DNA from: Methanobacteriota archaeon
GTDB taxonomy: Archaea > Methanobacteriota > Methanobacteria > Methanobacteriales > Methanobacteriaceae
Direction of reading: 5' to 3'
Assembly: GCA_023430285.1 (NCBI GenBank)
Contig: JAEZAV010000077.1
Location: 1 to 24,799 of the forward strand
DNA length: 24,799 bases
Shown: piece after piece, positions 15,538 through 24,373 of the stretch
How positions within the stretch are numbered: the stretch's first letter is position 1
Layout of the letters: the number at the start of each line of letters is the position of its first letter
Notes under the pieces: generated by a model
What the model was told of the DNA's origin: nothing
Database searches by the model: none
What the model saw: only the letters and a program-made list of their open reading frames with translations
Position numbers and translations under genes: made by a program

Positions 15538-16539
15538 TTAGAATCCTTTTTGAACATCGATGCCTAAAATTGAATCTGCACCTTCATAAACAGCCTTCGC
15601 AATTTGTGCACTTCCAACAGATCCTGAAGTTGGAGGTAATTTAACAACGGGTGCCAAATTTTTTAGTTTTTCTTTAGTTTTTCCATAGAAATTGAAGGGA
15701 GTTTCCATAGCTCCGACTGAGCCCGTTAGAACAATACCTTCCAAATTTTTATTAGCTATTCCTGCAAGTCCATATATTTCCATCAAAACAGTCATTAGCA
15801 TGGTTTCGAATGCAAGTTCTGCCTGGGGGTCATTGTTTATATATTTTAAGATCAGTTCTTCTTTGGCTTGGGATACTTTGGTATCTACTTCAGCTATTTT
15901 AACGGCTCCTGCTCTTGAAAAACATTCATTCGCAGTTTTAATCCCATCATCAATATCTCTCAACATTTCAAGATCTAAAGGTCCGTGAACTATGCCCATG
16001 GCACCTAAACAAGCGTCCATGGCACCAATTATCTTGCGGTCTTCGATTATCATTGACACAGAATTAGAACTGATGTCTGAAACAATCATATTTTCAAATC
16101 CAGTTTCTAAATATGCGTTGTAGCATATACTGATCTTTTCAGAGCTTGCATGGTGAGAATAAGCTGCCTTAAATCTGGGATCTAAACATTCAGTATTTTT
16201 GTGAATTCCAGGGATCAAAACTGTAGGGATTCCTGATTCGCTGATTTCATCGTAAACTGCTGTTCCTCCGCCTGTGACTTTACCAGCACCATCCATGGAG
16301 AGAATTCCCCGATCTTTCACTTGGTTTATTGGAGTTATTTTGTTCACACCGTCGCCCATTGCATAGGTAATGGCCATCAAATCGATGGAATCGATGTCTA
16401 TTCTGTTTTTTAACTCTTTCAAAGCAGATGCTTTACCCTTGGATAATTCATCTCGCCCAATCTTAAAATGTACCGGTTGATTACTCAAAATGGTAAATGA
16501 AACACCAGTTGTACCATGATCCATTCCAACGAAGACCAT
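15538..16539 (-). CDS. Methanogenesis marker protein 12
   Basis: A 333-residue protein matching the methanogenesis marker 12 family (TIGR03281), found only in methanogens and relatives. The N-terminal GMDHGTTGVSF (5-15) resembles the phosphate-1 loop of the ASKHA (actin/sugar kinase/Hsp70) fold, and VLTGSVGAMETP near the C-terminus resembles an ASKHA second nucleotide loop, so nucleotide binding is likely. The exact role is not established. It follows ilvC by 48 bp with a T-rich stretch between, and has its own strong AGGTGATTAA site before ATG. It may thus be partly co-transcribed with ilvBNC, or only a neighbour. Confidence 0.88.
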   Translation of the reverse strand: MVFVGMDHGTTGVSFTILSNQPVHFKIGRDELSKGKASALKELKNRIDIDSIDLMAITYAMGDGVNKITPINQVKDRGILSMDGAGKVTGGGTAVYDEISESGIPTVLIPGIHKNTECLDPRFKAAYSHHASSEKISICYNAYLETGFENMIVSDISSNSVSMIIEDRKIIGAMDACLGAMGIVHGPLDLEMLRDIDDGIKTANECFSRAGAVKIAEVDTKVSQAKEELILKYINNDPQAELAFETMLMTVLMEIYGLAGIANKNLEGIVLTGSVGAMETPFNFYGKTKEKLKNLAPVVKLPPTSGSVGSAQIAKAVYEGADSILGIDVQKGF

Positions 16540-16558
16540 TTAATCACCTACTTGTTTG

Positions 16559-16578
16559 AAAAAAAAATTTAAAAAAAA
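16559..16578 (-). terminator. Double T-run between ilvC and marker 12 gene
   Basis: On the minus strand T8, AAA and T9 follow the ilvC stop within 30 bp. This may end or attenuate ilvBNC transcription before the marker 12 gene. Confidence 0.45.
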
Positions 16579-16587
16579 TAAGGAAAC

Positions 16588-17574
16588 TTATTTTTGTAGT
16601 CCGCAAAGTTTTCTTAATTTACTACCAACCTTCTCTATTTGGAGGCTGGCTTCTATTGCTCTTAATCTATTGAGCATTGGTTTTCCGGCTTGATTTTCAA
16701 GTGCCCATTCCTTGGCAAATTCACCAGTCTGAATTTCTTCTAGGGCTTTCTTCATTTCAAGACGGGTTTCATCTGTTACTATGCGTTTCCTTCTGGATAA
16801 ACCACCGTACTCAGCGGTGTTACTCACATCGTTCCACATTCCAGCAAATCCTTTAGCGTATATAAGATCGACTATAAGTTTTACTTCATGGCATGTTTCA
16901 AAGTAAGCTATTTCTGGTTGATAGCCAGCATCTACCAGTGTTTGGAAACCAGCTGCTATCAATTCTGTAACTCCTCCACAAAGTACCACCTGTTCACCAA
17001 ATAGGTCTGTTTCAGTTTCTTCTTTAAAGGTGGTTTCAAGAACTCCTGCTCTGGTTAATCCTGAACCCTGTCCCATTGCAAGTGCTATTTTGAATGCATC
17101 TCCTGTGTAATCTCTTTCAATGGCAACAAGACCCGGCACACCGAATCCTTCTTCGTATGTTTTCCTAACCATTGCTCCAGGACCTTTAGGGGCTATCATG
17201 GTAATGTTGACGTCCTTTGGAGGATTGATATAGCCAAAGTGGATGTTGTATCCGTGTGAAAATGAAAGGGTATTACCAGATTCCAAATTGTCCTTTATGG
17301 ATTTTTCATATACTTGGGCTTGGATTTCGTCAGGTATAAGTACGTGTATGACATCTGCTTTTTTAGCAGCTTCTTCAATAGTCATAACAGTTAAACCATC
17401 TTCTTTGGCTTTGTTCCAAGAAGCACCACCTTCTCTTAATCCAACAACCACATTTAATCCACTCTCGTGCATGTTTCTTGACTGGGCCATTCCTTGACTG
17501 CCGTATCCTATAACTGCAACTGTTTTATCTTTAAGTATATCCACGTCCACATCCTTCTCATAGTACATCTTCAT
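16588..17574 (-). CDS. ilvC: Ketol-acid reductoisomerase (class I)
   Basis: A 328-residue short-form KARI, the second common step to valine, leucine and isoleucine (isomerisation and reduction of acetolactate or acetohydroxybutyrate). The Rossmann loop is GYGSQG (23-28). The cofactor-specificity loop LREGGASW (46-53), with Arg47 and Ser52, suggests NADPH. His107 and the Mg ligands Asp190, Glu194, Glu226 and Glu230 are all in place, with Ser251 at the substrate site. The start has a strong GGAGGAG five bases before ATG. It is the third gene of ilvB-ilvN-ilvC, 56 bp after ilvN. Confidence 0.98.
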   Translation of the reverse strand: MKMYYEKDVDVDILKDKTVAVIGYGSQGMAQSRNMHESGLNVVVGLREGGASWNKAKEDGLTVMTIEEAAKKADVIHVLIPDEIQAQVYEKSIKDNLESGNTLSFSHGYNIHFGYINPPKDVNITMIAPKGPGAMVRKTYEEGFGVPGLVAIERDYTGDAFKIALAMGQGSGLTRAGVLETTFKEETETDLFGEQVVLCGGVTELIAAGFQTLVDAGYQPEIAYFETCHEVKLIVDLIYAKGFAGMWNDVSNTAEYGGLSRRKRIVTDETRLEMKKALEEIQTGEFAKEWALENQAGKPMLNRLRAIEASLQIEKVGSKLRKLCGLQK

Positions 17575-17630
17575 TTTCTCTCCTCCATAACTTAAAATAT
17601 ATAAAATTCAACATTTCACTATGCTGTAAC

Positions 17631-18146
17631 TCAAATTGTTTTTGTTCCCCTTGTAATGGCGGTGGGGCCTGTTCTAGCAATTTCTTTGATTCCAAAAACG
17701 CTTACTAGATCTATGAGTGCTTCAATCTTTTCTGGGTCTCCTGTAATTTCTACAGTCACAGTTTCTGGACTCACATCAACAACCCTACCTCGAAATATAT
17801 TGGTGTACTGTATCACTTCAGATCTGGCCTTTTCTGTAGCTGTATGTACTTTTATGAGGCATAATTCTCTTTTAACCGTAATTCCAGGTTCAAGGTCCCT
17901 TACTTTAATAACATCTATGAGTTTGTTAAGTTGTTTTGTAATTTGTTCCAGAACCTTTTCATCGCCCTTGGAAATAATGGTCATCCTGGCAAGACCTTCA
18001 TTTTCGGATGGTCCAACAGTTATTGTTTCGATGTTAAAACCTCTTCTAGTAAATAGGCCTGCTACTCTCTGAAGTACACCGGGTTTATGAAGAACCAAGG
18101 CACTGATAACGTGATTTTTGTTTTCATCCAACTCAGTCACCACCAT
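17631..18146 (-). CDS. ilvN: Acetolactate synthase small (regulatory) subunit
   Basis: A 171-residue regulatory subunit with an N-terminal ACT domain (about 13-85; HKPGVLQRVAGLF and RRGFNIETITVG) and the C-terminal domain of acetolactate synthase small subunits (about 93-165). It binds the large subunit IlvB, raises its activity and in most organisms gives valine feedback inhibition. The ATG at 18146 overlaps the end of ilvB by 14 nt, so the two are probably translated together in fixed ratio. It may equally be called ilvH. Confidence 0.96.
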   Translation of the reverse strand: MVVTELDENKNHVISALVLHKPGVLQRVAGLFTRRGFNIETITVGPSENEGLARMTIISKGDEKVLEQITKQLNKLIDVIKVRDLEPGITVKRELCLIKVHTATEKARSEVIQYTNIFRGRVVDVSPETVTVEITGDPEKIEALIDLVSVFGIKEIARTGPTAITRGTKTI

Positions 18147-19866
18147 TTTCTTTGGCTGATGCTTTTACAATTATTTCATCTGGATATTCCCGTTCTACTT
18201 TGTACTCCCCAACTATCTCTGTTAAGCTGCATCCTGGAGGTACCATTGGTAGAATTTCGTCTGGATCAATTATTACATCAAGAAGATATGGTTCTCCTGA
18301 TTTAATTGCTCGTTCAATGGCTTCTTTCATTTCACCTGGTTTTTCAATTCTTTCGGCTTTAACACCAAAAGATTCTGCTAGTTTGACAAAATTTGGACTT
18401 TCTCCTAGATGGGTGTGGGACATTCTTTCGTCGTAAAACAATTTCTGCCACTGTGCTACCATTCCAAGATGTCTGTTGTCTAGAACCACGATAATTACTG
18501 GAATATCGTACTCTTTAATAGTTGCAAGATCCTGACAAACCATCAAGAAACCTCCGTCACCACAAACTGCAATGACATCGTTATTTGGTTTGGCTATTTT
18601 AGCACCAATTGCTGCGGGGAATCCGAATCCCATAGTACCCAATCCTCCAGAGGAAATAAATTTCCTAGGATTATTCACATCAAAGTAATGTGCCATCCAC
18701 ATCTGGTTTTGACCCACATCTGTTGTTACTATTGTATCATCTGTAATAGCTTCGGACAATTCCTTTATAACTTGTTGTGGCTTTAATGGTACTTCATTAA
18801 ACGATAAACGAGGAATACATGAATTTTTGAAGTCCTTAACATAGTTCAACCATTCTTGTTTCTGTTCAGGTTCGGGGTCAATGATCTTTAAGAGATCTCC
18901 CAGTATGGTCTTTGCATCTCCAACTATTGGAACATCGATATCCACATTTTTCCCTATTTCGGCAGGATCTACATCTATGTGTAAGATCTTTGCATTTTTA
19001 GCAAATTCAGATAATAATCCTGTGGTTCTGTCTGAGAATCTGCATCCTACGGCAATTAGGCAGTCGCATTCATCTACAATGAAATTTGAAACCTTTCTTC
19101 CATGCATACCAAGCATTCCCAGGGAAAGTGGGTTGTCTTCTGGGAAGGATCCTTTGCCCATCAAAGATGTGCTTACAGGTGCGTTAATACTATTTGCAAA
19201 TTGTAAAAGCTCTTCTGTTGCACCGGATAGTATTATTCCCCCTCCGGCCAATATAACTGGCTTTTTAGATTCGTGTATTAATTTTGCTGCCCTTTTCAGC
19301 TGTCTTGGATTACCCTTCATTGTAGGCTTGTAACCCGGCAATTCGATGTCTTTGGCAGATTCTAATTCAAATTCTTCCTCTTGAACATCTTTAGGGAGAT
19401 CTAATACAACTGGGCCTGGTCTTCCAGTTCCTGCGATATAGAATGCAGATTTTACCATTCCAGGGATTTCATTAGCCTTCATGGGCTGGTAATTATGTTT
19501 GGTGATTGGCATTGTGATACCAATAGTATCTACCTCTTGAAATGCATCATTTCCAATTAAGTTAGAAGATACTTGACCTGCAATGGCCAAAATTGGAGAT
19601 GAATCCATATATGCGGTTGCAATACCGGTAATGAGATTTGTTGCACCGGGTCCTGAAGTTCCAATGCACACTCCCACCTTTCCTGAAGCCCTTGCAAACC
19701 CATCGGCTGCATGAGCTGCACACTGTTCGTGTCTTACAAGTATATGTTTTAGGTCTGAGTCGTATAATACATCATATAAAGGTAGTAAAACTCCCCCCGG
19801 ATAACCGAAAACAATTTCTACACCTTGATCTGTGAGTGATTTGATTATGGCTTCGCCACCTTTCAT
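18133..19866 (-). CDS. ilvB: Acetolactate synthase large (catalytic) subunit
   Basis: TPP-dependent enzyme that condenses pyruvate with pyruvate or 2-oxobutyrate, the committed step of branched-chain amino acid synthesis. Counting from ATG 19866 it has 577 residues. The catalytic Glu47 lies in VRHEQCAAHAADGFAR, IGTSGPGATN follows, a central FAD-binding domain is in the middle, and the TPP/Mg motif runs from GDGG (436-439) to Asn464 in VVLDNRH. A GTG at 19875 in frame is part of AAGGTG, the ribosome binding site of the ATG, so it is not taken as the start. It is the first gene of the operon. Confidence 0.98.
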   Translation of the reverse strand: MKGGEAIIKSLTDQGVEIVFGYPGGVLLPLYDVLYDSDLKHILVRHEQCAAHAADGFARASGKVGVCIGTSGPGATNLITGIATAYMDSSPILAIAGQVSSNLIGNDAFQEVDTIGITMPITKHNYQPMKANEIPGMVKSAFYIAGTGRPGPVVLDLPKDVQEEEFELESAKDIELPGYKPTMKGNPRQLKRAAKLIHESKKPVILAGGGIILSGATEELLQFANSINAPVSTSLMGKGSFPEDNPLSLGMLGMHGRKVSNFIVDECDCLIAVGCRFSDRTTGLLSEFAKNAKILHIDVDPAEIGKNVDIDVPIVGDAKTILGDLLKIIDPEPEQKQEWLNYVKDFKNSCIPRLSFNEVPLKPQQVIKELSEAITDDTIVTTDVGQNQMWMAHYFDVNNPRKFISSGGLGTMGFGFPAAIGAKIAKPNNDVIAVCGDGGFLMVCQDLATIKEYDIPVIIVVLDNRHLGMVAQWQKLFYDERMSHTHLGESPNFVKLAESFGVKAERIEKPGEMKEAIERAIKSGEPYLLDVIIDPDEILPMVPPGCSLTEIVGEYKVEREYPDEIIVKASAKENGGD

Positions 19867-20275
19867 TAAAAACACCTTACAATTTAACTAATTTACAATA
19901 CAAACAATTCTTATTATCCACTTTCGCAGAATTAATTTTTGTTCAATTCAACTTTTAGTGTTAATGTATATATTTTCTTTCATTGGAAATAACTTCATTG
20001 TGAAAGGTTCAAAATATCGTTAACATTTAAACAAACAGACTTTCAAACATTAAACTCTGGGGAAATGAAAATAATTATCCAGGTTTTCATTATCTGGATC
20101 TAGATTAATTATCTAAGAATAGGAAATATTTTTGTACAAAACTTATTCTTTATAAACAATGTCAAATTTAAATAAATTAAAGGTAATTAGATGTTTCATT
20201 CATAAACTCAAAAGTCTTAGTTGAGTGTATTTTAGTGATATTGGACGTTATAAATTTAGTTTAAGGAGGATTTCG
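19867..20275. promoter_or_regulatory. Divergent regulatory region ilvB / purD
   Basis: 409 bp without a gene. A minus-strand TATA-like box AAAATATATACATT (about 19964-19977) could serve ilvB with a leader near 75 nt. On the plus strand TTTATAAAC (about 20150-20157) is a possible purD box. Two overlapping inverted repeats lie between: AATGAAAA/TTTTCATT (20064-20071 and 20084-20091) and ATCCAG/CTGGAT (20077-20082 and 20094-20099). They cannot both fold at once. Confidence 0.5.
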
Positions 20276-21601
20276 ATGAATATTCTTGTAGTTGGAACCG
20301 GAGCAAGAGAACATGCTATATGTAATTCGATTAAAGATGCAGAATTGTACTCTATTATGAGCAACAAAAATCCTGGAATAGCCAGAATTTCAAAATACCA
20401 AATTGGTAATGAAAAGGATATTGAAGGAGTCAAAAAATTTGCTAAGTCCAACAATATTGACATGGCAATAATTGGTCCAGAGGCACCGCTTGAAATGGGT
20501 ATTGTCAATGAACTTATTGAAGAAGGAATTGGCTGTGTGGGGCCAACTAAAGAAGCAGCACGTATTGAAACAGACAAAGCATTTATGAGAGACTTGTTTG
20601 AAACCCATAAGATAGATGGATCCATTGTTTACAAAGTGTTTGATAATGTGGAGGACGCTGGAGAATTTATTGATAATTTTGATAAGGATGTAGTAATCAA
20701 ACCAATAGGTCTAACAGGTGGAAAGGGAGTTAAAATTGTTGGAGAACACCTTGAAGATGGAGATGCGGCCAAAAAATACGTGGATGAAATAATAAATAAC
20801 AAGATCAGTGGTCATGCTCAAGTAGTAATTGAAGAAAGGCTTATAGGAGAAGAATTCACTGTACAGGCGTTTGTTGATGGTGATAAAATTTTACCTATGC
20901 CTGCAGCACAAGATCATCCCCACGCCTACGAAGGTGATCAAGGACCTATAACTGGGGGAATGGGTTCATATTCAGATGCTACAGGGCTACTTCCTTTCCT
21001 TGATCACAAAAGTTACAGGAAAGCAGTAAAGATCATGGAAGACACTGTGAAAGCAGTAAAAACTGAAGCAGATCCTTACAAAGGTATTTTATACGGTCAA
21101 TTCATGCTGTGTAGTGATGGTCCGAAAATGGTTGAATACAACGCACGTTTTGGAGATCCTGAGGCCATGAATGTGTTACCTCTCCTTAAAACGGATTTTG
21201 TTGAAATTTGTGAAGGAATTGTCGATGGAAATCTTAAAAAAGCTGAGTTTGAACACAAATCTACGGTTTGCAAGTACATAGTACCAAAGGGCTATCCAGA
21301 AACAGCTAAAGCAGGACAGGTTATCGAAGTTGATGAAACAAAAATCAACGATGCTGGAGCTATGGTGTACTACGCTGCTGTTAATGAGAAGGATAATAAA
21401 ATTTTCACCTCAGCTTCAAGGGCTTTGGGTATTGTGGGTGTTGGTAACACCATTTCCGAAGCTGAAGAAATATGTGAGAAAGCTACAAGTTACGTGAAAG
21501 GAGACGTCTATCACAGGAGTGATGTTGGTACAGAAGAATTAGTTCAAAAGAGGGTGGCAAATATGCAGAAGCTCAGATTTGAAGCAGGATTGAGGTTTTA
21601 A
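20276..21601 (+). CDS. purD: Phosphoribosylamine-glycine ligase
   Basis: GAR synthetase of purine synthesis, an ATP-grasp enzyme that joins glycine to 5-phosphoribosylamine. It has the N-terminal MNILVVGTGAREHAI, IIGPEAPLE, the ATP-grasp glycine loop KPIGLTGGKGVKIVG, HAQVVIEERLIGEEFTVQ, QDHPHAYEGDQGPITGGMG, and the Mg site MVEYNARFGDPEAM. An upstream in-frame GTG at 20225 would add 17 non-conserved residues; ATG 20276 is preferred because AAGGAGGA (20263-20270) lies five bases before it and it gives the canonical start. Length is 441 residues, normal for the family. It is divergent from ilvB and followed by argF. Confidence 0.97.
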   Translation: MNILVVGTGAREHAICNSIKDAELYSIMSNKNPGIARISKYQIGNEKDIEGVKKFAKSNNIDMAIIGPEAPLEMGIVNELIEEGIGCVGPTKEAARIETDKAFMRDLFETHKIDGSIVYKVFDNVEDAGEFIDNFDKDVVIKPIGLTGGKGVKIVGEHLEDGDAAKKYVDEIINNKISGHAQVVIEERLIGEEFTVQAFVDGDKILPMPAAQDHPHAYEGDQGPITGGMGSYSDATGLLPFLDHKSYRKAVKIMEDTVKAVKTEADPYKGILYGQFMLCSDGPKMVEYNARFGDPEAMNVLPLLKTDFVEICEGIVDGNLKKAEFEHKSTVCKYIVPKGYPETAKAGQVIEVDETKINDAGAMVYYAAVNEKDNKIFTSASRALGIVGVGNTISEAEEICEKATSYVKGDVYHRSDVGTEELVQKRVANMQKLRFEAGLRF

Positions 21602-21612
21602 TTTTCATCTTC

Positions 21613-21621
21613 TTTTTTTTT
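21613..21621 (+). terminator. T9 run after purD
   Basis: Nine consecutive T twelve bases past the purD stop, a likely oligo-T terminator separating purD from argF. Confidence 0.55.
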
Positions 21622-21643
21622 AGTTAAATTTAAATAAAAGGGG

Positions 21644-21653
21644 TTTAATATAT
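21644..21653 (+). promoter_or_regulatory. TATA-like box of argF
   Basis: TTTAATATAT centred about 43 bp before the argF ATG, predicting a start of transcription near 21675 and a leader of about 17 nt that still includes GGGGAG (21680-21685). Confidence 0.5.
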
Positions 21654-21691
21654 TCTAATTCTTAAGAGAAATGCTTTATGGGGAGTAATGA

Positions 21692-22594
21692 ATGAAACAT
21701 CTACTATCAGTTTTGGATGCTAAGGATGAAATATTTGAAATTTTGGAGCTTGCTGGGAAGTTCAAAGAAGACCCGTATGGTCTGAAACCACTAGAAAATA
21801 AAACTCTAGCCATGATCTTTGAAAAAGCTTCAACACGTACAAGAATTTCATTTGAAATGGCAATGTTACATCTTGGAGGTAATCCCCTTTATCTATCAGC
21901 TGCGGATATGCAGCTTGGACGTGGTGAGATCATAGAAGACACCGCAATGGTGATGTCACGCTATGTTGATGGGGTTATGATAAGGGCCAAGGAACATGAA
22001 GAAGTAGTAAAATTTTCTGAATATTCTACTGTTCCAGTTATCAATGGCTTGACAAACAAAGAGCATCCTTGTCAAGCTTTAACAGATATTTTCACGATAT
22101 ATGAGCATAAACAGAGTTACAATGTTAAAATGGCATTTTTAGGGGATGGAAACAATGTTTGTAATTCCCTGCTTCTGGCTTGTGCCTATGTTGGAATGGA
22201 TATGACTGTGGTGTGTCCTACTGGCTACGAACCAGACGCTGAAATATATGATGAAGCATTAAAAATAGCAGAAAAGACTGGATCGAAGATTGAGATCACT
22301 CCAATTGTTAGTGAAGGAGTTAAAGATGCAGATATCATATATACCGATGTTTGGGTGAGCATGGGGGATGAAGCAGAAAAATTGAAGCGCATTGAAGACC
22401 TTAAAAATTATCAGGTCAACATGGAACTCCTAACCTTTGCAAAACCAGACGCGTGTGTGATGCACTGTTTACCTGCAATTCGAGGCCAAGAAATTACAGA
22501 CGAAGTAATGAAGAGTGATCGTTCCATCATATGGGATCAAGCGGAAAATAGAATGCATGTGCAGACAGCAGTTTTGTACAATATTTTAAAATAA
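21692..22594 (+). CDS. argF: Ornithine carbamoyltransferase
   Basis: A 300-residue enzyme making citrulline from ornithine and carbamoyl phosphate. The carbamoyl-phosphate loop STRTR (47-51), the HPCQALTD block (125-132), DGNNVCNS in the ornithine domain and HCLPA (258-262) are all present; HCLP with its Cys marks ornithine rather than aspartate specificity. The start has GGGGAG upstream; an overlapping ATG four bases earlier is out of frame. It converges on argS with an 18-bp gap, so two arginine-related genes face each other. Confidence 0.98.
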   Translation: MKHLLSVLDAKDEIFEILELAGKFKEDPYGLKPLENKTLAMIFEKASTRTRISFEMAMLHLGGNPLYLSAADMQLGRGEIIEDTAMVMSRYVDGVMIRAKEHEEVVKFSEYSTVPVINGLTNKEHPCQALTDIFTIYEHKQSYNVKMAFLGDGNNVCNSLLLACAYVGMDMTVVCPTGYEPDAEIYDEALKIAEKTGSKIEITPIVSEGVKDADIIYTDVWVSMGDEAEKLKRIEDLKNYQVNMELLTFAKPDACVMHCLPAIRGQEITDEVMKSDRSIIWDQAENRMHVQTAVLYNILK

Positions 22595-22606
22595 AAAATA
22601 GACACG

Positions 22607-22625
22607 AGAGTCCTACATGGACTCT
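22607..22625 (-). terminator. Hairpin terminator of argS
   Basis: A perfect 7-bp stem AGAGTCC/GGACTCT with a 5-nt loop that includes the argS stop codon. On the minus strand it is followed within about ten bases by T6-A-T4, as in an intrinsic terminator. Confidence 0.5.
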
Positions 22626-24298
22626 GGAGCTTCTATTCCAATCAATTCAAGGCTGTTTCTAATGGTTATCCTGAATTTATCAACAATTAGAAGCCTTAAA
22701 TCTTCTTTTTCAGAATCTATTACTGGCAGGGCTTTGTAAAATTTGTTAAAACTACCTGCTAGATCCAATGAGTACTGTGCAATGTTATGAACCCTGTTTA
22801 TTCTCGCTGATTCTTCTATGGATGCTGAGAATTTGGACATTAATTTAACAAGTTCGATCTCAAGTTTGTCCTCCAGATCAAAATTATCAATCTTTAAGGA
22901 ATTCCTATCATAATTAGCTTTTTCAAGTAGTTTACATGCCCTTGCATGTGCGTACTGAATAGATGCACAACCCCTTTCGAAACTGAGTGCTTCATCCCAT
23001 TTGAAAACAATGTGTTTTTCTGGTGACAAACGGGCAATATAATATCTTATTGCACCAATACCAACTATTTCAGCTATTTTCAAACGTTCAGATTCTCCAA
23101 GATCTGTTCTTCTTTTTTCAATTTCTATCATGGCTCTGTGTACAGCTTCGTTCATCAGTTCATCCACACTAATGAAAACTCCTCGCCTTGTAGACATGGA
23201 TCCCTCTGGCAGTGTGATAAATTCATAAAATATTGTTTCTGGTGGTTTAGCTCCCAACAACTCCAGTGGCACCTTGAGTTGATCTATGGCTAGTTTGTGA
23301 TCCGATCCCAAGATGTCTATGTACCTGTCTGATCCTTCAGATTTTTCCTTGTGGTATGCAAGGTCCCTTGTTGCGTAGAGGGAAGTTCCGTCTGAACGTA
23401 TGAGTATCAGTTCCTTTTCAATACCATAACTATTAAGGTCCATATAGACAACTTCGTTCTTCTGAATGTATTCATCTAGAGATTTCAATATATTGGCAAC
23501 ACTACCATTTTTAATGAAACGGCTCTCCCATATAAATGCATCATGGTTAACATTCAACCTTTTAGAGGTACTTGATATACCCTCTAGACAGTTTTTAACC
23601 ACACCTTCAAACATTTTCTCTAGTTCAGGATCGTCACCCCTTTCGTAGCGTTTCAGTAAAGCACTTACTTCATCCTTTATTTCTGGATTTGCACGAAGTT
23701 TTTCATTCACGTTGAAGTAGAGTTTACCTATTTCATGATCAGGTTTTCCAAATGGATCCATACTGTAATCAAGATTCAACAGACCCCAAACAATCATTGC
23801 AATTTGCCTACCCATATCATTTACATAGTACTGGGTTTCAACTTCGTATCCTGCAGATTTCAGTACCCTTGCAAGGGAATCTCCGATTATTGAATTTCTT
23901 ATATGGCCAATATGGAGGGGTCCGTTGGGGTTTGCTGAGGTGTGTTCCAATATGATTTTAGTGTTATTTGACTCAAGTTTCCCATAATTTTCAGTGATGG
24001 AATTCAAAACCAGACTCGAAAACTCGCTGTAATCAGCATAAAAATTTATGTAAGGCCCTTTAGATTCTACCTTGCTGAATATATCCGGAATTTTTAAAAC
24101 CTTTAAAATTTCCTGTGTAATTTCCATTGGAGAACGTTTAAGTTCTTTTGCCAGTTGAAACGAAACTGAACTTGCAACATCTCCAAGTTCAGGATTTGGA
24201 GGTTCTTCAACCTTTATTTCATCCGGAATTTCCCAACCTAAACTTGTAATGGCCTCTGAAAGTGCATTAATTGATTCTGATATTAATATTCTGTACAT
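22613..24298 (-). CDS. argS: Arginyl-tRNA synthetase
   Basis: A class I synthetase of 561 residues, usual archaeal length. An N-terminal additional domain (about 1-100) contains ELGDVASSVSFQLAK. The catalytic Rossmann domain has ANPNGPLHIGHIRNS (HIGH at 129-132), and the KMSKS counterpart is MSTRRG, as common in ArgRS. The C-terminal helical DALR anticodon domain starts near the ERGCASIQYAHARACK segment and ends with GIEAPESM. It attaches arginine to tRNA-Arg before translation. Its transcript starts left of a short spacer after the signal peptidase gene, which has its own terminator. Confidence 0.98.
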   Translation of the reverse strand: MYRILISESINALSEAITSLGWEIPDEIKVEEPPNPELGDVASSVSFQLAKELKRSPMEITQEILKVLKIPDIFSKVESKGPYINFYADYSEFSSLVLNSITENYGKLESNNTKIILEHTSANPNGPLHIGHIRNSIIGDSLARVLKSAGYEVETQYYVNDMGRQIAMIVWGLLNLDYSMDPFGKPDHEIGKLYFNVNEKLRANPEIKDEVSALLKRYERGDDPELEKMFEGVVKNCLEGISSTSKRLNVNHDAFIWESRFIKNGSVANILKSLDEYIQKNEVVYMDLNSYGIEKELILIRSDGTSLYATRDLAYHKEKSEGSDRYIDILGSDHKLAIDQLKVPLELLGAKPPETIFYEFITLPEGSMSTRRGVFISVDELMNEAVHRAMIEIEKRRTDLGESERLKIAEIVGIGAIRYYIARLSPEKHIVFKWDEALSFERGCASIQYAHARACKLLEKANYDRNSLKIDNFDLEDKLEIELVKLMSKFSASIEESARINRVHNIAQYSLDLAGSFNKFYKALPVIDSEKEDLRLLIVDKFRITIRNSLELIGIEAPESM

Positions 24299-24346
24299 TA
24301 AAACTCACCGTTGTGTCAAATTTAATTTTTAATAAATAAAAAAGAG

Positions 24347-24367
24347 ATTTCAGGAAAGACCTGAAAT
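24347..24367 (-). terminator. Hairpin plus T-run after signal peptidase gene
   Basis: ATTTCAGG and CCTGAAAT form a perfect 8-bp stem with a 5-nt loop, starting 6 bp past the stop. On the minus strand CTC and then T6 follow directly, a bacterial-like intrinsic terminator layout. Confidence 0.65.
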
Positions 24368-24373
24368 GTTAAT

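Noticed and set aside
17656..18072. 138-residue plus-strand frame over ilvN
   Set aside because: Antisense shadow of the ACT-domain gene; no protein features.
18881..19333. 150-residue plus-strand reading frame inside ilvB
   Set aside because: Lies antisense to a fully conserved acetolactate synthase gene, has no recognisable domain or ribosome site, and is a codon-bias shadow.
18133..19875. GTG at 19875 as ilvB start (likewise GTG 20225 for purD and GTG 14048 for the Mrr-like gene)
   Set aside because: For ilvB and the Mrr-like gene the GTG is part of the ribosome binding site of the next in-frame start; for purD the later ATG has a perfect AAGGAGGA site and the family's canonical N-terminus.
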